A stretch of 64,000 nucleotides of DNA from Ophthalmolycus amberensis. Lineage: Eukaryota > Chordata > Actinopteri > Perciformes > Zoarcidae. Under the pieces are notes generated by a model, which was given only the letters and a program-made list of their open reading frames with translations, was not told the origin of the DNA and ran no database searches. Positions within the stretch are counted from its first letter, which is position 1. Each line of letters starts with the position of its first letter. The DNA lies in NCBI GenBank assembly GCA_024529925.1, contig JAFEUB010000068.1:1-64000 (forward strand). Direction: 5' to 3'. The position numbers and the translations under genes were made by a program. Below are positions 26,521 to 39,187 of this stretch, piece by piece.

Positions 26521-29500
26521 GAAATTGACAATGCATCTCTGGCCAGTAAAGTGCTGAAAGCTGCAGATATTCATGAAAATGACATCAGACTGTGAAATCA
26601 ACTGTCCTTAGCCACTTTTCTGAAGAAAATCTTTGAAACTATGTTTACTTTCACAAAATCCACTTTTGGCCTCCTCTCTGCCTGAAACGTCGTTTAAGAG
26701 CATAAAAAAGTGACAATGCCAGTAAAGTGCTGAAAGCTGCAGATATTCATGAAAATGACATCAGACTGTGAAATCAACTGTCCTGAGCCACTTTTCTGAA
26801 GAAAATCTTTGAAACTATGTTTACTTTCACAAAATCCACTTTTGGCCTCCTCTCTGCATGAAACGCACTTTAAGAGCATAAAAAAGTGACAATGCATCTC
26901 TGGCCAGTAAAGTGCTGAAAGCTGCAGATATTCATGAAAATGACATCAGACTGTGAAATCAACTGTCCTGAGCCACTTTTCTGAAGAAAATCTTTGAAAC
27001 TATGTTTACTTTCACAAAATCCACTTTTGGCCTCCTCTCTGCCTGAAACGCACTTTAAGAGCATAACAAATTGACAATGCATCTCTGGCCAGTAAAGTGC
27101 TGAAAGCTGTAGATATTCATGAAAATGACATCAGACTGTGAAATCAACTGTCCTGAGCCACTTTTCTGAAGAAAATCTTTGAAACTATGTTTACTTTCAC
27201 AAAATCCACTTTTGGCCTCCTCTCTGCCTGAAACGTCGTTTAAGAGCATAAAAAAGTGACAATGCCAGTAAAGTGCTGAAAGCTGCAGATATTCATGAAA
27301 ATGACATCAGACTGTGAAATCAACTGTCCTGAGCCACTTTTCTGAAGAAAATCTTTGAAACTATGTTTACTTTCACAAAATCCACTTTTGGCCTCCTCTC
27401 TGCCTGAAACGCACTTTAAGAGCATAAAAAAGTGACAATGCATCTCTGGCCAGTAAAGTGCTGAAAGCTGCAGATATTCATGAAAATGACATCAGACTGT
27501 GAAATCAACTGTCCTGAGCCACTTTTCTGAAGAAAATCTTTGAAACTATGTTTACTTTCACAAAATCCACTTTTGGCCTCCTCTCTGCCTGAAACGCACT
27601 TTAAGAGCATAAGAAATTGACAATGCATCTCTGGCCAGTAAAGTGCTGAAAGCTGCAGATATTCATGAAAATGACATCAGACTGTGAAATCAACTATCCT
27701 GAGCCACTTTTCTGAAGAAAATCTTTGAAACTATGTTTACTTTCACAAAATCCACTTTTGGCCTCCTCTCTGCCTGAAACGTTGTTTAAGAGCATAAAAA
27801 AGTGACACTGCATCTCCAGCCAGTAAAGTGCTGAAAGCTGCAGATATTCATGAAAATGACATCAGACTGTGAAATCAACTATCCTGAGCCACTTTTCTGA
27901 AGAAAATCTTTGAAACTGTTTACTTTCACAAAATCCACTTTTGGCCTCCTCTCTGCCTGAAACGTTGTTTAAGAGCATAAAAAAGTGACAATGCATCTCT
28001 GGCCAGTAAAGTGCTGAAAGCTGCGGATATTCATGAAAATGACATCAGACTGTGAAATCAACTGTCCTTAGCCACTTTTCTGAAGAAAATCTTTGAAACT
28101 ATGTTTACTTTCACAAAATCCACTTTTGGCCTCCTCTCTGCCTGAAACGTCGTTTAAGAGCATAAAAAAGTGACAATGCCAGTAAAGTGCTGAAAGCTGC
28201 AGATATTCATGAAAATGACATCAGACTGTGAAATCAACTGTCCTGAGCCACTTTTCTGAAGAAAATCTTTGAAACTATGTTTACTTTCACAAAATCCACT
28301 TTTGGCCTCCTCTCTGCCTGAAACGCACTTTAAGAGCATAAAAAAGTGACAATGCATCTCTGGCCAGTAAAGTGCTGAAAGCTGCAGATATTCATGAAAA
28401 TGACATCAGACTGTGAAATCAACTGTCCTGAGCCACTTTTCTGAAGAAAATCTTTGAAACTATGTTTACTTTCACAAAATCCACTTTTGGCCTCCTCTCT
28501 GCCTGAAACGCACTTTAAGAGCATAACAAATTGACAATGCATCTCTGGCCAGTAAAGTGCTGAAAGCTGCAGATATTCATGAAAATGACATCAGACTGTG
28601 AAATCAACTATCCTGAGCCACTTTTCTGAAGAAAATCTTTGAAACTATGTTTACTTTCACAAAATCCACTTTTGGCCTCCTCTCTGCCTGAAACGTTGTT
28701 TAAGAGCATAAAAAAGTGACACTGCATCTCTAGCCAGTAAAGTGCTGAAAGCTGCAGATATTCATGAAAATGACATCAGACTGTGAAATCAACTGTCCTG
28801 AGCCACTTTTCTGAAGAAAATCTTTGAAACTATGTTTACTTTCACAAAATCCACTTTTGGCCTCCTCTCTGCCTGAAACGTTGTTTAAGAGCATAAAAAA
28901 GTGACAATGCATCTCTGGCCAGTAAAGTGCTGAAAGCTGCAGATATTCATGATAATGACATCAGACTGTGAAATCAACTATCCTGAGCCACTTTTCTGAA
29001 GAAAATCTTTCAAACTATGTTTACGTTCAGAAAATCCACTTTTGGCCTCCTCTCTGCCTGAAACGCACTTTAAGAGCATAAAAAAGTGACAATGCATCTC
29101 TGGCCAGTAAAGTGCTGAAAGCTGCAGATATTCATGAAAATGACATCAGACTGTGAAATCAACTGTCCTGAGCCACTTTTCTGAAGAAAATCTTTGAAAC
29201 TATGTTTACTTTCACAAAATCCACTTTTGGCCTCCTCTCTGCCTGAAACGCACTTTAAGAGCATAAAAAATTGACAATGCATCTCTGGCCAGTAAAGTGC
29301 TGAAAGCTGCAGATATTCATGAAAATGACATCAGACTGTGAAATCAACTGTCCTGAGCCACTTTTCTGAAGAAAATCTTTGAAACTATGTGTACTTTCAC
29401 AAAATCCACTTTTGGCCTCCTCTCTGCCTGAAACGTTGTTTAAGAGCATAAAAAAGTGACAATGCATCTCTGGCCAGTAAAGTGCTGAAAGCTGCAGATA

Positions 29501-29813
29501 TTCATGATAATGACATCAGACTGTGAAATCAACTATCCTGAGCCACTTTTCTGAAGAAAATCTTTCAAACTATGTTTACTTTCACAAAATCCACTTTTGG
29601 CCTCCTCTCTGCCTGAAACGCACTTTAAGAGCATACAAAAGTGACAATGCATCTCTGGCCAGTAAAGTGCTGAAAGCTGCAGATATTCATGAAAATGACA
29701 TCAGACTGTGAAATCAACTGTCCTGAGCCACTTTTCTGAAGAAAATCTTTGAAACTATGTTTACTTTCACAAAATCCACTTTTGGCCTCCTCTCTGCCTG
29801 AAACGCACTTTAA
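26511..29813 (-). repeat. Satellite array, inverted diverged block (about 184-bp monomer)
   Basis: About 18 copies of the same satellite in reverse orientation (reading TGGCCAGTAAAGTGCTGAAA on the plus strand). Most monomers are about 184 bp because they carry an extra segment around TGACAATGCATCTC that the forward monomers lack; some lack it and are about 176 bp (for example after 26,697, 27,243 and 28,157). Substitutions between copies are much more frequent than in the forward block. All copies have the GTTTACTTTCAC form, the complement of a rare forward variant (GAAAGTAAAC). Each copy is open for 60-70 codons on the minus strand, but the frame does not continue from monomer to monomer. 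The block ends at about 29,813, after AAACGCACTTTAA. Confidence 0.95.
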
Positions 29814-30928
29814 TGTTGTAGCTTAGACAATTGGTAAGCAGTTGTACACAACAACTACTTTCCAATCTCAAGTCTATATCTCTAACATATGATATTTAGT
29901 ATATTTTCAATGTTAGAATGACTTTGACATGTACTTTCATTATGTGATGAAGTAGTTTGAGTGCTTTTCACTAACGTGATTCTTTCATTGTAACTTATGT
30001 TGTCTCATACTGTACTATGAACAAGCGGTTCATGTTTCAGTTTGTTCACCACTAAAACAAGCCATCATAACTAATGCAATATAATAATTACTTTAATAAT
30101 AATAATAACTTTATTTATATAGCACCTTTAAAAACAGAGTTAACAAAGTGCTTTAACAGACAAAGCAGCAAAAGCAAGGCAATAAAACAACAGAAAGCTC
30201 AACAGTGAGGCCCCACAAAGCAAGACAAACTAAGGTAAGAGTTAAACCCTGATGAAACAATACAATAGATGAAACCAATCGATGCGATAAAAATAAACTA
30301 AGAAATAAAAAGATAAAGATGCATATGTATGGATTGAGTGGCCCCTATATGTTGTAGTACGTGTTGTGTTGTGTTCACTCAGCTTGACAGTGGAGGAGGC
30401 TGCCTGTCTAAAGGTCAGAGAGTAAAACAGCAATTTAATACCACAAACTAGATAACATACACGATGCTGACTTTGGGGTCTGCAAGATATCACACATATG
30501 CATGAGGGCCTCATTGAAATACAATTTCATCATTTTGTCAGTACACTGTACACTGGTTTACCAAATACCTGCAAAATTGATAGCATTCCCATCAGCCTCA
30601 GCTGTACTTTATCTTTAGTGCTAATTAGCAAATGTTAGCATGCTAACTAAACTAATTAATATTAATTAATTAATTAATTAATTAATTAATATTAATATAT
30701 AGCTATATATAGATATATATATATAGATATATAGATATATCTATATATATTAATATGATGCATTATTAGTCTTCAAACTGTCCAGCAAAGCTCCACCCAT
30801 ACAGTATATAACTTTCACTCTTCACTGAAGCAAAAATTTGAATGCAGGACTTTTACTTTGATTATCTTTAATAGTTTCACCATTAATTAACGTTTAGATA
30901 CCTCATCAGGCGGTGTGCGACCAACTCC
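29814..30928. other. Intergenic A+T-rich sequence, no gene seen
   Basis: Unique-looking AT-rich DNA to the right of the satellite. At about 30,095-30,175 it contains an (AAT)n run followed by CTTTATTTATATAGCACC and CAAAGTGCTTTAACAG. That motif pair is seen in many dispersed fish repeats and is probably a retroelement 3' tail, but the family is not assigned. No coding exon was recognised; the 90-codon minus-strand frame at 30,242-30,514 has no recognisable features. Confidence 0.6.
30655..30760. repeat. ATTA / TA simple-sequence tract
   Basis: A run of ATTA tetranucleotides passes into imperfect TATATAGA repeats and self-complementary ATATATAGCTATATAT-type sequence. Confidence 0.9.
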
Positions 30929-30929
30929 T

Positions 30930-31463
30930 TACCCCCGAGAGTAGCCAATCCCCTGAAGGCAACAGCATTTGTACCGAGAAGGACAAAAAGCCCCCAAACA
31001 TCCTTCCACCAAGCGAGAAACGGGACAATTAATCATGGCCCTTGACTGGAAGATGCTGGTCGACATCGGCCAGCAATTGATCTTTCCTCCAGAGATTGCT
31101 GCCACCAACCTCAGGCCAGACCTGGTACTCTGGTCCCCTTCACTGAAGACTGTGTACATCATAGAGCTCACAGTCCCATGGGAGAACGCGTTTGAAGAGG
31201 CCTATGAACGTAAGAAGCTACGCTATGCAGAGCTTGCAGCAGAAGCAAAGCAGCGTGGCTGGAACACAAAAAACTGTCCAGTGGAAGTGGGATGCAGAGG
31301 ATTTGTGGCTTCTTCAACCATCAGACTGCCGAAAGAGCTGGGAAGCCACGGTCAGGCTCTGCGGCAGACCATCAAGGCAGTCTCAGAGGCGTCTGAAAGA
31401 AGCAGCCAGTGGATTTGGATCAAGCGGAATGACCCGTGCTGGGCTCCAAATATGTCAGCATAA
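30930..31463 (+). pseudogene. Retroelement ORF fragment with PD-(D/E)XK-like nuclease motif
   Basis: Not a complete gene. An open frame at 30,969-31,463 encodes 164 aa. The stretch from about residue 42 resembles the C-terminal module found at the end of many multicopy reverse-transcriptase-like ORFs in fish and invertebrate genomes: DIGQQLIFPPEIAATNLRPD, then VYIIELTVPWE, then EAYERKKLRYAELA. The spacing R-P-D, about 15 residues, E-x-T, with a following lysine-rich helix, is like a restriction-enzyme-like (PD-(D/E)XK) endonuclease fold; this part is inference. It ends in WAPNMSA and TAA. There is no reverse transcriptase domain upstream, only satellite-proximal sequence, and the start codon is arbitrary. 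It is most likely a 5'-truncated dead copy of a non-LTR element. The AT-poor sequence to about 31,650 may be its 3' UTR. Confidence 0.6.
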
Positions 31464-32439
31464 CCCACTTGAGAATCCCCACCTGTTAACCATTCAAGCG
31501 TCTACCATTCTCAATGTTGTCAAGTTTGAGACAGTTGGGCATGGCACACAAGCTGAGGGCTGATCATCCTGCAGCTGGCCGCCCTTGGGGATGGTGTATA
31601 GTGTTAAATGGCCGAAACACTCAATGACACAAGGGAACATTACTGATGATGTGTTCTGGGCCCAACTGTCCCAAAATTCTACAACATAAACCAAACCAAG
31701 ATACACCCCACACAAGCTGGAAAACCCCCACTTGTAGATCGTCAACCACTCAAAACAAGGTTAATTTCCTGGAAGTGCTCACCACCTTGGCACAAAGGAC
31801 AGACAAACATCATGTCCTGTGTTTTTTGATTCTTATATGCGGTCAGTTAATCCACATAACGACCGTTTGGAAATGTGTTTGCGAGATATGTGAAGAACAC
31901 ATGGACAGACAGAGTTTCCTTTCTTTATAGTGAGGATTTACAAAAAGAAGATGAGCAAAACCCCAAAAAGGTATAATTATGTGTTGCAGAAATGTGTTTT
32001 CTTAAATCTCATGACCCCTCACATTGATGTTGTGACCCCTTACAGGTGGCGGAGGTTCGTGCTGTAGTTATACCGTCTCAATTTTGATTCCAGCCAAAAA
32101 ATTATATTAAATTGTATCTCTATCAGTTTGGAAAAGTACAAAGTACTGTACATGGAAGATAACTGATGTAACATTGGTGATAGTAAATTGTGATCAAAGT
32201 GTCCTGGTTACAACATGCAAACTGAGGAAGTTGTTATTGCAAAACACACACACTCTCAGCACCTTCCTTCAGTCTTGTTTATCTGAGAACTGTCAACCAT
32301 TGAAATGTACCTATTCTCTATTTGGACAATGACTTCTATGTGTGGGTATTTGTGAGGGTGTGACTCCATGTTACTGTGGTTTTATGCCTTTTGAAAGTAC
32401 AATTTATGTATCAGTAATATATCTGCCACACACTCAAGC
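31464..32439. other. Intergenic, no gene seen
   Basis: The first about 180 bp may be the 3' tail of the preceding retroelement fragment. The rest is AT-rich sequence with short overlapping frames that lack recognisable domains or splice partners. Confidence 0.6.
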
Positions 32440-32778
32440 TTGCGTGTGTGGGACGGTGGAGAGAGCAGCGGTTTGGGTTGCGCAGCGTATCCCTCTCTCC
32501 CTCACCAGCACATGACCTGTAATAATCCATCTGGCCTGGTGATGTCTATACTTCCTAATCTCTCTCTCCCTCCCCGAGGCTTTATATGGGAAGCGAGACA
32601 TCATATTTCTGCATTCACATTGACAAATAGTCTTTGTCACTGTCTCCTGTTGCAGTGAAAACACAAGTTTAAATCCGCTGACAGTAACATACAGCATCTG
32701 TTAGGGTGACGGCAGTGTTAAAAGGAGGCGTTAAGGACAATTTACTCAAGTGCAGAGTGGACATAGCTGTGGACTAAA
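32440..32778 (+). promoter_or_regulatory. noct: Putative noct promoter and 5' UTR
   Basis: This is the region directly upstream of the proposed noct start codon. It contains a TTTATATGG sequence at about 32,581, a TGACGG half-CRE-like motif at about 32,707 and a TTAAAAGG sequence at about 32,718. None can be assigned as the TATA box from sequence alone. No canonical CACGTG E-box is present here, although nocturnin is rhythmically expressed in other vertebrates. Confidence 0.4.
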
Positions 32779-35281
32779 ATGGAGACTATGGGTAAGAGGC
32801 AGATATTCTCTATTTTACTGTGGATAAGGCAATTTTTTGAATGTATAATATCTAATGTTTATACATGACTGTCATTTCGAATGTACAAAATTAAAATCTG
32901 GTGGTGCTGTGGAGCAGAGTGTGGATTTAATCACCATATTCAATCTGGCTGGTGCTGTTATGGATATAAACAGGAACTCGCATAATTATTAACATTATTG
33001 TGAGAAAGAGTTCAAAGGTCTCTAAATGCACCAGGGTTTGTTTTCTATGCGGGAAAGAGTGCCAGCTGACTCGTAACAAAGCAGTCCTGTTATCGCTCAC
33101 TCACACATAAGTGGATAGATCTTAAACATCAGTATGTGATCTCTCCTTTTATAGTCGTATAGTTCTGGTCTAGAGGAGACGGGAAGAAAGTTAGTCACCA
33201 GCATTTGTTTGACAGAGCAATGGTCTTGGTTTTGTCCATTTTCTCCTTTTTTTTCCCCCTCAGATTTGCAGAACACAAAATGTTGCCTTAACATTACAGA
33301 AAACTATGCATTGCTCTGTATTTAGTGTTTATGCAAACCAGTTAGGACTCTGGCTGGGAGTTAATTGGCTGAAATACATCTGCTTTTGGAAAATGAAAGC
33401 ACAAACCTTTATACAAATTTGTGTTTTTGTGATGTTGGAGACCTAATGCTGTTCATAATATTTAGTTTAAATGAAACTTCAGTTAAGCTTACGTATTTTG
33501 AATATTACTCACTTGTCTGCAACACTTGGCCGTGTACAAGCCTGATGCCTCTTGACAAACTACCAGTCAATTTGTGTCTGAAATTTTAAAAATCCCTCAC
33601 CTCCAGTTGCTGCTACACAGATTTGGCATTAGAATTACAAATAGTCTGAATGTTTTATTATTCTCGATCTTTACACACACACCTCATCATCTTTTTTTTT
33701 TCCAATCAGTGTGTCCGATGGGTGGAGGGGCCACCAGGCTGTACAGCACCCTGACTCAGACCAGCAGCAGCTGTCCTCTCCCCCTACTGCCGTCCCACAC
33801 GCCTGCAGACACAAACCTGGATTCAGCTGTCTGCCAGGTGACTCCTTCTCTTCTGTTTACCGATGCAGATATCAGAAACTGACGCAGCAGCAGATATGTG
33901 AAGTAATCTGCCTCATCAGGTGACATAAATGGTGAAGTGTCATGTCTGTTTTGCAGGGGCAGAAGGCATCCCCTGTATGTCCCCCCGATCCAATGGAGCT
34001 GCTCCGACAGTGTGAAGAGGCCCTCGGGGACCGGCCAGCTCTCCTCCACAGGAAGTTCACTCACCTCAATGACGGAGACGGTGTCCCCGGCAGCTCCGTC
34101 AGGGTGATGCAGTGGAACATACTGGCCCAAGGTAGATTGCTTTTAGCCCGTCTAATATCACATCACACTGGCTTCTGGACTGATATATCTAAGGTCACAT
34201 TAGCTTCAAAAACAGATATTTTAAAAAGGTTTGAAGAGTGAATCAAAGTACTGTTTCAATTCACCTGGCATAAACTATGGAGCATTGTTTAGCTCCTCCA
34301 GGTGAACTCTATACTGAAGTCAGATCTCCCTCTTTCTCCTGTCCTTCAGCTCTGGTAGAGGGACTTGACAGTTTTGTCCAGTGTCCCCCGGAGGCCCTCA
34401 GCTGGTCCCGCAGGAAGTACCTCATCTTAGAGGAGATCCTCACCTACAGACCTCATATCCTGTGTCTGCAGGAAGTCGACCATTACTATGACACTCTCCA
34501 GCCGGTTATGGCAGGCCTCGGTTACAGCGGCAACTTTTGCCCTAAACCCTGGTCGCCATGCCTGGCTGTGGAGGGCAACAATGGTCCCGACGGCTGCGCT
34601 CTGTTCTTCGATCAGTCGCGATACGAGTTCCTAGATAGCGTGAACATAAGGCTCTCTGCCATGCGGATTCCAACCAATCAGGTAAGTGGAATTTGTGTAA
34701 AGCCAATCTTGGAAGTATTAAAAAAGTTACTCTAACACGCTGCTGTCTTGCCACAGGTCGCTGTGGTAACGATGCTGCGTTGTCGGAGCACAGGGAGATG
34801 TGTGTGTGTAGCCGTGACCCATCTGAAGGCTCGCTCTGGCTGGGAGTGGCTCCGCAGCGCCCAGGGCTCCGACCTCCTGCGACACTTCCAGAATCTGGTC
34901 CAGAAGCATGCTTCTGGCGATCATGCGGGTGCCCCCAGCTCAGACATTCCTCTGTTCATATGTGGAGATTTCAACGCAGTCCCGACTGAGGAGGTGTACC
35001 AACGTTTCATCACGTCGCCTCTCTGTTTGGACTCGGCATATAAGAAACTCAGTCAAGATGGTTTGACTGAGCCACAGTACACGACGTGGAAGATTCGGCC
35101 TACTGGGGAATGCTGTACCACTCTGGACTACATCTGGTACAGTCAGGACACACTGAGAGTGGACACAGTTTTGGACATGCCCACTGAGGAACAGATTGGG
35201 CCAAACAGGCTTCCGTCTTTTAGCTATCCATCAGACCATCTGTCTCTGGTTTGTGACTTCAGCTTTAAGGAGAAGGAGTGA
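32779..35281 (+). CDS. noct: Nocturnin, 390 aa, five coding exons
   Basis: Coding exons are 32,779-32,791, 33,710-33,837, 33,957-34,131, 34,350-34,681 and 34,757-35,281. All introns are GT-AG, phases agree, and the sum is 391 codons including TGA. Nocturnin belongs to the CCR4/EEP exonuclease-endonuclease-phosphatase family. It removes the 2' phosphate from NADP(H) and links the clock to metabolism; in other vertebrates it is cytosolic and mitochondrial. Catalytic motifs are all present: MQWNILAQ (N101), LQEVD (E147), KPWSPC and NNGPDGCALFF, THLKAR (H238), GDFNA (D287, N289), LDYIWYS (D340) and YPSDHLSLVCDF (D376, H377). The N-terminal METMVCPMGGGATRLYS aligns with the mammalian VCSMG...SRLYSAL segment across the first splice junction, which supports the 13-nt first coding exon. 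A second start at Met8 would give a short form beginning MGGGAT. The long mammalian mitochondrial leader is absent from this reading. Other members of the family lack the combination of motifs seen here. Confidence 0.93.
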
Positions 35282-35660
35282 AGAAGGAAATTATGAACCG
35301 GCACACAGGAAGGGACGACACTGAGAAGAGACACAGTCGAGATTGGCTACTGGTTGGCTTCACTCAACAAGAAAGCGGGCATATGAGACGCTATTTGGGA
35401 GTGACAGGCGCAGAATGACGACAGGTTACAGAGAAACCAGAGTCGGTTATTTTTGACTGGATGGAACAGTCAGGTAATTTATGACTAAGAAGTCACAGAG
35501 ATACATGCTGCAACAACAACATCCATTATTTTCACTGTGCGGGTGCACAGTGAAAATAATGGATGGGATTGGAAACCATATACTGTATATGTCTCCAAAC
35601 CCAATCTTGAAACTGCCATTGTTTGAAGAGTGACTGAGAATAAAGGGTTTTTGCTGAACA
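35282..35660 (+). other. noct: noct 3' UTR with polyadenylation signal AATAAA at 35,639-35,644
   Basis: Follows the noct TGA. The first canonical AATAAA lies about 360 bp downstream, in GAGAATAAAGGG, so cleavage is expected near 35,655-35,670. It includes the hairpin annotated separately. Confidence 0.65.
35520..35565 (+). repeat. Perfect 21-bp stem, 4-nt loop hairpin in the noct 3' UTR
   Basis: The left arm (35,520-35,540, CATCCATTATTTTCACTGTG plus C) is exactly complementary to the right arm (35,545-35,565); the loop is GGGT. It lies between the stop codon and the poly(A) signal, so it would be transcribed as a stable RNA hairpin. Confidence 0.9.
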
Positions 35661-38600
35661 TGTATGGTTTACATTCAATGACTGTTGCTTTTTCAGTACA
35701 GTGTTATGTAGAATTATTATTTACTCTCTCCGACTACCCTCTTGTTGGTTTGCTAATTACTTGGTGGTTTGGGAAACAAAGGATCGTTTACCCAAATAAC
35801 ATAATTATCCAGTGGTTCCTAGTGATGCAGATTATAGTTCTGGCTTTATTTGTCCGGGTTTTGAGATTCTAACAATCTAATAGTGGTAAATGTAATTTTG
35901 TTTGTGGTGCTCACGACAATGAAGAATAAATGGCTGCACTCTGTTAATGAATGAAAAAACAATGTCCTCAGAACAGAAATCCACAGACCTAACAGTGAAC
36001 ATTGAACCACTTTCTACAGAAGAAGTAGCCTCTATTAAAACTGCTGAAAGTGGATCTGTGGTTTGTCCCTGGTTTGAAGTCACCTTGCTGTTAAATTCTT
36101 TTTTTGAGTAACACAAACTAAATCCATTCACCAAGGAAATATTTTTTGGGTTAACTGACCCTTTACAGATTACTTAGTCCATTTATACTGGATAACAAGG
36201 TCTTCTAAATGCCTAATTAGTAAAAATCAAACTATAAACGTCATGCCTTTTGAAAACATTTCCGATATCAAATACCAAAGACTATATTTCTTCAGGATTG
36301 TGCAATTAGCACCATTTTAAAATAACTATTTCATCTGTATTCGTGAGCTTCTTTTCTGCTACAGCACACATTGATTCATCTTTGTCTACCGTTTCCAGGA
36401 AACAATACATTCTGTAAAATGGACGTGCAAAATAACCACAGAACAGTCTGCTTTCAATGCCTTTCTGATACATTTAGGGAAGTTAAGGGAAAACTGCTTA
36501 AAGTGTTTGTAAATATTACTATTTATAATTATTTATAATTATTTATAATAAGACCAGAGGCAGGTATGATTAAAGAAAACAAAAACGGGTTGGACTCAGG
36601 AAAATGATAGCAAAGCTATTGGACCAGTGTATATAGATTTGCAGGGGCATATTATGAGTTCTGGTATTTAGTACTTTTGTCACACAGACCTGGCAACCCT
36701 GCTGCCACTCGAAACATATCCATCCCCCCCTGGCGGCTGGCTGCAGTATAGTTTATATACTGTTAGCGATAGGAACATGGACATCACCAACAAAATCAAA
36801 GTACATGTCAAATACATTTTTATCATGTCATTTTAGGTAGTTATCACACAGAGGTATGTTCAAATGTACATTTTTCTGATACGTTTGGTTTTAAAGGGTC
36901 CCTTGCTAGCTAGTTTACAGCTAACTTGCTAACCCGACTGTTTGGGGCAAATTAACAAAGAATCCAGCATTTCTAACATGTTCTACAGCAGTTTTATTAG
37001 TTTTGGTGCAGTTTTAATGTCATTTCTTTAGATTACTAGCGGCTTAAAAACTAACTTTGTTCTTGTAAGAACAATTAACTAATATTAGTTGGTGGTAGAA
37101 TGTTAGTAAAGACATATCAGTTTACGAGTAATTATAAAAATTGTGGATATATATTAGTAATGTCTGCAGTGGCTAATTAACCCATGCTTGGCCTGTAACC
37201 CATATCATTAATAGCATTGTGATTACTGGAATAATTCTGCACCATATTACCGACAGCATGCCATGTTGGAAGAGGCAAATTATAAGTGAAGGTACCCACT
37301 TTGTGCCAGATGTGTGTAAATTATTGGAGAAGTTTGAATGTGTGCCAATGTCAAAGTTGTTTTTAAGTTGGCAAAAGAACAAAGTAACTTGTTTTATTGT
37401 ATTGCCAGTTCCAGGTGGACTGGTGTTTACACTGTCCATGGGACCTATGGAATAGTCTTAGGGTTTATCTAAATCCTGCTTATCTTTGTCATTTTATTCA
37501 TGATCATTATGCAATGGCAACTTTTAGGTGCATTACCGTACTGGAGAACAGACTCTAGGTACAGTTATTTGTCACACAAATGCGGCCTCAATGGATGACA
37601 TCTGAAAGGAAGAGGAACATTATTCAGAACAACTGAGACATCATCTCTGTGCTGAAGCTCTGAGGTAGGATATTTTTTATCTGGTAAAAGAGATTGTGCT
37701 GGAACAATGTGCACAATCACAATTCATCAACGTGGAGCCACTAATAAGTGAAATAGTAGTATTTTGTCCTCGAGTTTGAGATCTGGGACGTCCCCATCAC
37801 ATTTCTTATGCCTGTAATAATCCCCCCCAAATCAAATTTCTGCAACTTCACACATCAATTTAAATACTTTAACAATAAATCCATAAAACTATGATGACGA
37901 AGACAACCGTCAGGATTGAAATGTCTTTTTATATTTCAGTAAAATCTACTTTAATACACTTTGAAACAAGAGTACAACAAAATAGAATATACTTCAAATG
38001 TTGAATATAGAAACAGTCCGGTCTGAACACAAAACATCTTCCTCGCTTCCCTCTTTAGATAAACAAAATAATGAAATGTCGTGTCAGGGTCAAAAAGGCA
38101 GTAAAAAATAAAGTATGATGGCTAATTGGCCCTCTGTTTTTAGTAAAGTGACCTGAGATCCACAGTGGTTTTATATTTTTTGCAGCATTTTTGCATAAAC
38201 TTTCTTCTCTTAATAATTAAAAGAATTGATTCAATTAAGTATTGATCTCTGAGTTTACATACATTCCCATTTGAAATTGTTTTTTCAAGACATGGCAGCA
38301 AGCACCTGCTCTGAGTCACATTACTTTGCATTTCTGTGCAGCCAGTATGTGTAAAATTGTGAAAAGAGCAAACATAAAAAATTTAAATAATGGAGAAATA
38401 GCCAAAATCCTTTAGTCAAATAAGTCTGAAATTCATGCCGTGAGATTTTTCCAGACACTGGAAGAGACACTGCAAAACAATCTGGCCACTGATCTATAAC
38501 ATTTTGCTGAGTTTTATGAGAGTTAACAGCCCGATAGTGACAGTGAAATTAATAATACAAACATTAGTTCAACTAGTTTCAATAATACTGTGCTTGGTAC

Positions 38601-38706
38601 AAGGTATCAAAACACAAAAACAAATTTCAGCATTCTGTTCAGACAATACATGAAAGAGAAAGTCAAAATTAAAATCTAAGGCTGTTAACTTTAGCTCCGT
38701 AAACTG
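35661..38706. other. Tail-to-tail intergenic interval between noct and elf2
   Basis: AT-rich, no coding exon recognised. Small ATTTATAATT tandem repeats are present at about 36,520-36,550. The elf2 3' UTR may extend into the right part. Open frames at 37,173-37,455 overlap on both strands and have no recognisable motif. Confidence 0.6.
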
Positions 38707-38990
<284 letters not shown>

Positions 38991-39187
38991 TCTGATGTCA
39001 TTCCTTCTTTGAGTTTCTCTCACTCCAAGCACTCTCATAGCACCACCCACACTTGATCTGCACAGTGATATAAGTATAAAATAAAAAAATTCAAAAAAGG
39101 ATAAGTTGCTGGTACATCTGAAGAGGCAAACTTATAAACGAATAGTCTCTACAAAGGCTTAATTACACCCCATTGTGTATTTCCTTT

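Noticed and set aside
26694..29467. Series of 60-70 codon minus-strand frames with nearly the same protein
   Set aside because: They are the satellite monomer read in one frame; the frame ends in every copy, and the monomer (about 184 bp) is not a multiple of three. No sign of a gene.
34542..34754. Minus-strand frames over noct exons
   Set aside because: Antisense shadows of well-supported noct exons.
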